Below, piece by piece: positions 60,971 through 64,000 of a DNA stretch of 64,000 nt. The stretch spans positions 93,608-157,607 of the forward strand of contig NZ_FPBO01000014.1 in the NCBI RefSeq assembly GCF_900116645.1. The letters are read 5' to 3'. The notes under the pieces were generated by a model, which worked only from the letters and a program-made list of their open reading frames with translations, did no database searches and was not told the DNA's origin. The DNA comes from Pseudoduganella namucuonensis. Its GTDB lineage: Bacteria > Pseudomonadota > Gammaproteobacteria > Burkholderiales > Burkholderiaceae_D. The position numbers and the translations under genes were made by a program. How positions within the stretch are numbered: the stretch's first letter is position 1; each line of letters opens with the position of its first letter.

Positions 60971-62056
60971 TCAGCTGGGCGCCCGCATGTCCTGGTACGC
61001 GTGGTAGTGCGCACTGTCCCTCATGAAGGCCCGGCGGCATTGCATGGACAGGGGATCGAGGCCGCGCGCGGGCGCGTGGCGGTCGCCGTCGTTGCCCGCG
61101 CGCCGATAGCTGTGATAGGCCTCGCGCAGGCCTTGTTCCAGCGTCACCTGGGGCGACCAACCCAGCCGCCGCAGGGCCGACGATTCCAGCAGCTTGCGCG
61201 GCGTGCCGTCCGGCTTGCTGGTGTCGTAGACCAGGCGGCCCTGGTAGCCCACCACCTCGGCGATCATGCCGGCCAGTTGCGCGATCGACACATCGCTGCC
61301 GCTGCCCACGTTCAGGTGCGACATGGTCTCGCTGGTGGCCGACCGGTAGGCGGCGCTGCTCAATCCCATCACATGCAGGCAGGCGTCGGCCAGGTCGTCG
61401 ACGTACAGGAACTCGCGCAGCGCCTTGCCGCTGCCCCAGATCGCCACCTCGCTCTCGCCGGTCGTCTTGGCGTGGTGCAGGCGCTGTATCAGCGCCGGGA
61501 TCACGTGGCTGTTCTCGGGATGGTAGTAGTCGCCCGGTCCGTACAGGTTGGTGGGCATCACGCTGCGGAAATTGGTGCCGTACTGGCGGTTGTAGCTCTC
61601 GCAGCACTTGATGCCGGCGATCTTGGCGATGGCGTAGGGTTCGTTGGTGGGTTCCAGCGGCCCGCTCAGCAGTGCCTGTTCGGTGATGGGCTGGCCGGCC
61701 AGCCGCGGGTAGATGCAGGACGAGCCCAGGAACAGCAGTTGCTTGATGCCGTGCCGCCACGCCTCGTGGATCACGTTGGACTGGATGACGAGGTTGGAGT
61801 AGATGAACTGCGCCGGATAGATGTTGTTGGCGTGGATGCCGCCGACGGTGGCCGCGGCCAGGTAGATCTCGTCTATGCTCTCGGCCTGGAAGAAGGCGCG
61901 CACCTGCGCCTGTTCCGTCAGGTCCAGGCGCGCGCGCGGGCGCGTGATGATGTTGGTGTAGCCGCGCCGCTTCAACGCGCGCACGATGGCCGATCCGACC
62001 AGGCCGTTGTGGCCGGCCACATAGACACGCTTGCTGGTGTTGCCGTTTCCGTTCAT
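60971..62056 (-). CDS. fcl: GDP-L-fucose synthase
   Basis: 361 residues. NADP motif RVYVAGHNGLVGSAIVRAL, AAATVGGIHANNIYPAQFIYSN, LGSSCIYPRLAGQPITE, Y-x3-K in EPYAIAKIAGIK, NLYGPGDYYHPENSHVIPALI and REFLYVDDLADA. It epimerises and reduces the Gmd product to GDP-L-fucose. A C-terminal tail of about 40 residues (from about 320, GNDGDRHAPARG) goes past the usual length of about 320. It follows the WcaJ-type gene by 24 bp, separate from the main operon. Confidence 0.93.
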   Translation of the reverse strand: MNGNGNTSKRVYVAGHNGLVGSAIVRALKRRGYTNIITRPRARLDLTEQAQVRAFFQAESIDEIYLAAATVGGIHANNIYPAQFIYSNLVIQSNVIHEAWRHGIKQLLFLGSSCIYPRLAGQPITEQALLSGPLEPTNEPYAIAKIAGIKCCESYNRQYGTNFRSVMPTNLYGPGDYYHPENSHVIPALIQRLHHAKTTGESEVAIWGSGKALREFLYVDDLADACLHVMGLSSAAYRSATSETMSHLNVGSGSDVSIAQLAGMIAEVVGYQGRLVYDTSKPDGTPRKLLESSALRRLGWSPQVTLEQGLREAYHSYRRAGNDGDRHAPARGLDPLSMQCRRAFMRDSAHYHAYQDMRAPS

Positions 62057-62080
62057 GGTTTCCCCTTGTAGCGTTGATCC

Positions 62081-63490
62081 TCAATAGGCGTTCCTGCCGG
62101 TCCAACCCTTGAATGCGGTCCACAGCACGATGCGCACATCCATCCACAGCGACCAGTGCTGGATGTAGTACAGGTCGAACTGCACCCGTTTGATCATCTT
62201 GTCGACGGTGTCGGTCTCGCCCCGGTAACCGTTGATTTGCGCCCAGCCGGTGATGCCCGGCTTGGCGCGGTGGCGCACCATGTAGACGTCCAGCAAGTCC
62301 CGGTACATCTCGGTGTGCTGCACCGCGTGCGGCCTGGGACCGACGATGGACATGTCGCCCAGCAGCACGTTGAGGAACTGCGGCAGCTCGTCCAGGCTGG
62401 TGCGGCGCAGGAAGGCCCCGAACGGCGTCACGCGCGGATCGTTGGCGCTGGCCTGGACCACCGCGCCGCCGGGCTCCTGGTGCAGCCGCATGCTGCGGAA
62501 CTTGAACACCTTGAATTCCACGCCGTTCAGGCCGACGCGCCGCTGCACGAAGCAGGCCGGCCCCGGCGACGACAGCTTCACCCCCAGGCAGATCGCCAGG
62601 AACAGCGGCGACAGCAGGATCAGGGCGGCGGCCGACACCACCTTGTCGAACAAGTACTTGCCGACGCGGTCGCAGAGGCCCGTGTCCGGACAGTTCAGGT
62701 GGATGGACGGATAGCCGAGGAAGAGCTCCATGTTCCCGCGCAGGATCTGCAACTGTTGCGTATCCATGATCCAGCGGATGTCCACGAAGTGGTTGCGCAG
62801 CAGGTACTGCAGCCGCGTGACGAGCTCCACCTGGTTCATCGGCAGCGCGATCCAGATTTCATCGATGCCCTTGCCGGCCACGTAGTCCGGTATAGTCTCC
62901 ACGCCCTCCAGCAAATCCAGGTCCGCCACTCGCGCCGGCGCGTGGCCGTCCGGCGCGGGGCACAGCGCGCGGACCTCGTAATCGGGCTGCTCCTGCTGGC
63001 GCACGCGGCGGCACAGTTCGGCGCTGGTGGCGGCGCCGCCCACCACCAGCACTTGCGGGCCGCGCACGCCGTGCATGCGCGCGTAGCGCACGCCCCAGCG
63101 CGCCGCGATCCGCGCCAGCACGAGCAGCGCCGCGCCGATGCCGAACCAGTACGCCAGCCATAGCCGCGACAGCTCGCCCACGTGCCGTATCAGCACGCTG
63201 AACACGACGGCGGCCAGCAGCGTGCACGCCCATGCCCCGCAGAGCTGCAGCACCAGCATGCCGGCGGGCCGGTTGTGCCAGGCGCTGTACATGCCGAGGC
63301 GGGGGAACAGCGCGAACGCCATGCCGCAGCAGAACAATTGCAGGATGGTGTAAATGGGAGGCAGCTCCACGGCCATCGATCCATAGCGCAGCGCGATCGC
63401 GATCTGGGCGGCCAGCAACACGCCCAGCAAATCGCCTATTCGGATGGCCAGGACCAGGCGGGCGGGATCATTGATGAACGGAGTTTTCAT
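62081..63490 (-). CDS. wcaJ: Undecaprenyl-phosphate sugar phosphotransferase (WcaJ-like)
   Basis: 469 residues: four to five N-terminal spans, a CoA-binding-like Rossmann segment (GPQVLVVGGAATSAELCRR), a fifth span and the C-terminal PHPT domain: CFVQRRVGLNGVEFKVFKFRSM, LRRTSLDELPQFLNVLLGDMSIVGPRPHA, KPGITGWAQINGYRGET. It starts repeat-unit synthesis by placing glucose (or galactose) 1-phosphate on the lipid carrier. AAGG lies before the ATG. The shared 19-bp motif lies about 100 bp upstream. Confidence 0.92.
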   Translation of the reverse strand: MKTPFINDPARLVLAIRIGDLLGVLLAAQIAIALRYGSMAVELPPIYTILQLFCCGMAFALFPRLGMYSAWHNRPAGMLVLQLCGAWACTLLAAVVFSVLIRHVGELSRLWLAYWFGIGAALLVLARIAARWGVRYARMHGVRGPQVLVVGGAATSAELCRRVRQQEQPDYEVRALCPAPDGHAPARVADLDLLEGVETIPDYVAGKGIDEIWIALPMNQVELVTRLQYLLRNHFVDIRWIMDTQQLQILRGNMELFLGYPSIHLNCPDTGLCDRVGKYLFDKVVSAAALILLSPLFLAICLGVKLSSPGPACFVQRRVGLNGVEFKVFKFRSMRLHQEPGGAVVQASANDPRVTPFGAFLRRTSLDELPQFLNVLLGDMSIVGPRPHAVQHTEMYRDLLDVYMVRHRAKPGITGWAQINGYRGETDTVDKMIKRVQFDLYYIQHWSLWMDVRIVLWTAFKGWTGRNAY

Positions 63491-63591
63491 GGGCCGCACC
63501 TTATTGCATGAGAACCGCAACGCTGGGTGGCGATGCAGGCAAATAAATGGTAGCGGATAAGCCGTGCGGGATTTTCGGGAATGGGCCGCTT

Positions 63592-63610
63592 TTGATAGCG
63601 GTCACTTCAA
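63592..63610. promoter_or_regulatory. Shared exopolysaccharide motif, copy 2
   Basis: TTGATAGCGGTCACTTCAA, upstream of the WcaJ-type gene; see copy 1. TTGA and TCAA ends make it a partial inverted repeat. Confidence 0.6.
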
Positions 63611-63660
63611 TGGCTGGATGCAAGGCGCGCGCGAACGCGGCGCGGTGGGGGAAGACGAAA

Positions 63661-63684
63661 CCCGTCACGCCGGGGCGTGACGGG
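63661..63684 (-). terminator. Rho-independent terminator (minus strand)
   Basis: 11-bp arms CCCGTCACGCC / GGCGTGACGGG with a two-base loop, 16 bp after the ABC permease stop. On the minus strand GTTTCGTCTTCC follows. Confidence 0.7.
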
Positions 63685-63700
63685 CCTCATCAGGCATGGC

Positions 63701-64000
63701 CTACTTCGCTATCTTCTTGCCGCGCAGGAGGCGCGGTACCGCGATCGTGACGAGCAGCAGCACGCCGACGATGATGGTCATGTAAATGCCCGGCACGTTG
63801 GCCAGGGACAGGCCGTAGGTGACGGTGCCCAGCGTCAGCACCGCCAGCAGCACGCCGCCGATGGTGCCGGCGCCGCCGGCGATGCTCACGCCGCCCAGGA
63901 TCACCATGGTGATCACCTCCAGCTCCCAGCCCATCGCGATGTTGGGACGGGTGCTGCCGATGCGGCCGGTCAGGAACCAGGCCGCCAGGCCGGCCATGGC
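63701..64000 (-). CDS. Sugar ABC transporter permease, RbsC-like (C-terminal part only)
   Basis: About 100 residues; the N-terminus lies beyond the window edge. The visible part has LEVITMVILGGVSIAGGAGTIGG, the EAA-like hallmark of ribose/xylose/rhamnose-type permeases, and two further spans (LSLANVPGIYMTIIVGVLLLVTIAV) with a basic tail. By eye the end is closest to rhamnose permeases (RhaP/RhaQ), which would suit the nearby pectin-related genes, but this is not certain. Ends at a terminator. Confidence 0.8.
   Translation of the reverse strand, partial: AMAGLAAWFLTGRIGSTRPNIAMGWELEVITMVILGGVSIAGGAGTIGGVLLAVLTLGTVTYGLSLANVPGIYMTIIVGVLLLVTIAVPRLLRGKKIAK

Overview
The window is about 64 kb of GC-rich (roughly two-thirds G+C), densely coding bacterial chromosome. 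Three TonB-dependent receptors, a plant-polysaccharide locus, a fucose-type exopolysaccharide cluster and a long GGCC-rich hairpin fit a betaproteobacterium, most likely Oxalobacteraceae (Massilia/Duganella group). The lineage call is an inference from gene content, not from a marker gene. I saw no rRNA, tRNA, CRISPR array, insertion sequence or prophage.

Region 1 (1-30.4 kb) looks like one scattered regulon for taking up and oxidising an amine- or amino-acid-like compound. It holds a three-subunit FAD/[2Fe-2S] dehydrogenase of HcnABC/opine-oxidase type; an Opp/Dpp-type ABC importer whose own operon lacks a binding protein; a Tat-exported Dpp-type binding protein about 14 kb away; and two TonB receptors. 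It also holds a PepSY-TM/flavin/ferredoxin fusion reductase, two aldehyde dehydrogenases, a zinc deacylase, a class III aminotransferase, a 2-hydroxyacid dehydrogenase, a double-GNAT protein and an Lrp/AsnC regulator. Six inverted repeats of the form GCA-N5-TGC, plus a weaker seventh, lie 116-150 bp before the start codons of these operons. Most have a second A/T-flanked element about 24-29 bp nearer the gene. The Lrp-type protein at 26257-26754 is the obvious candidate to bind them. A lipase, a HAD dehalogenase, a DUF4198 protein, a heparan-glucosaminide acetyltransferase-like membrane protein and a TerD protein are interspersed.

Region 2 (30.4-42.7 kb) holds copC-copD, then a plant cell-wall locus (GH105 hydrolase, 1049-residue TonB receptor, tandem GH43 protein), a CRP/FNR-type regulator and a NodB-type deacetylase. 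It ends with a lipoprotein carrying two CBM-like repeats, a (PT)13 linker and a parallel beta-helix. A low-GC patch lies at about 40.5-41.1 kb.

Region 3 (42.7-63.6 kb) is a Wzx/Wzy exopolysaccharide locus. A 12-gene minus-strand operon runs from wza to a small HTH gene. A two-domain glycosyltransferase is transcribed divergently, and a second operon carries a WcaJ-type initiating transferase and fcl. A 19-bp motif is shared by the upstream regions of both operons, and gmd (first operon) with fcl (second) predicts GDP-L-fucose. The Wzc-like protein has lost the Walker A lysine and the C-terminal tyrosine cluster. The window ends inside a sugar ABC permease (63.7 kb onward).
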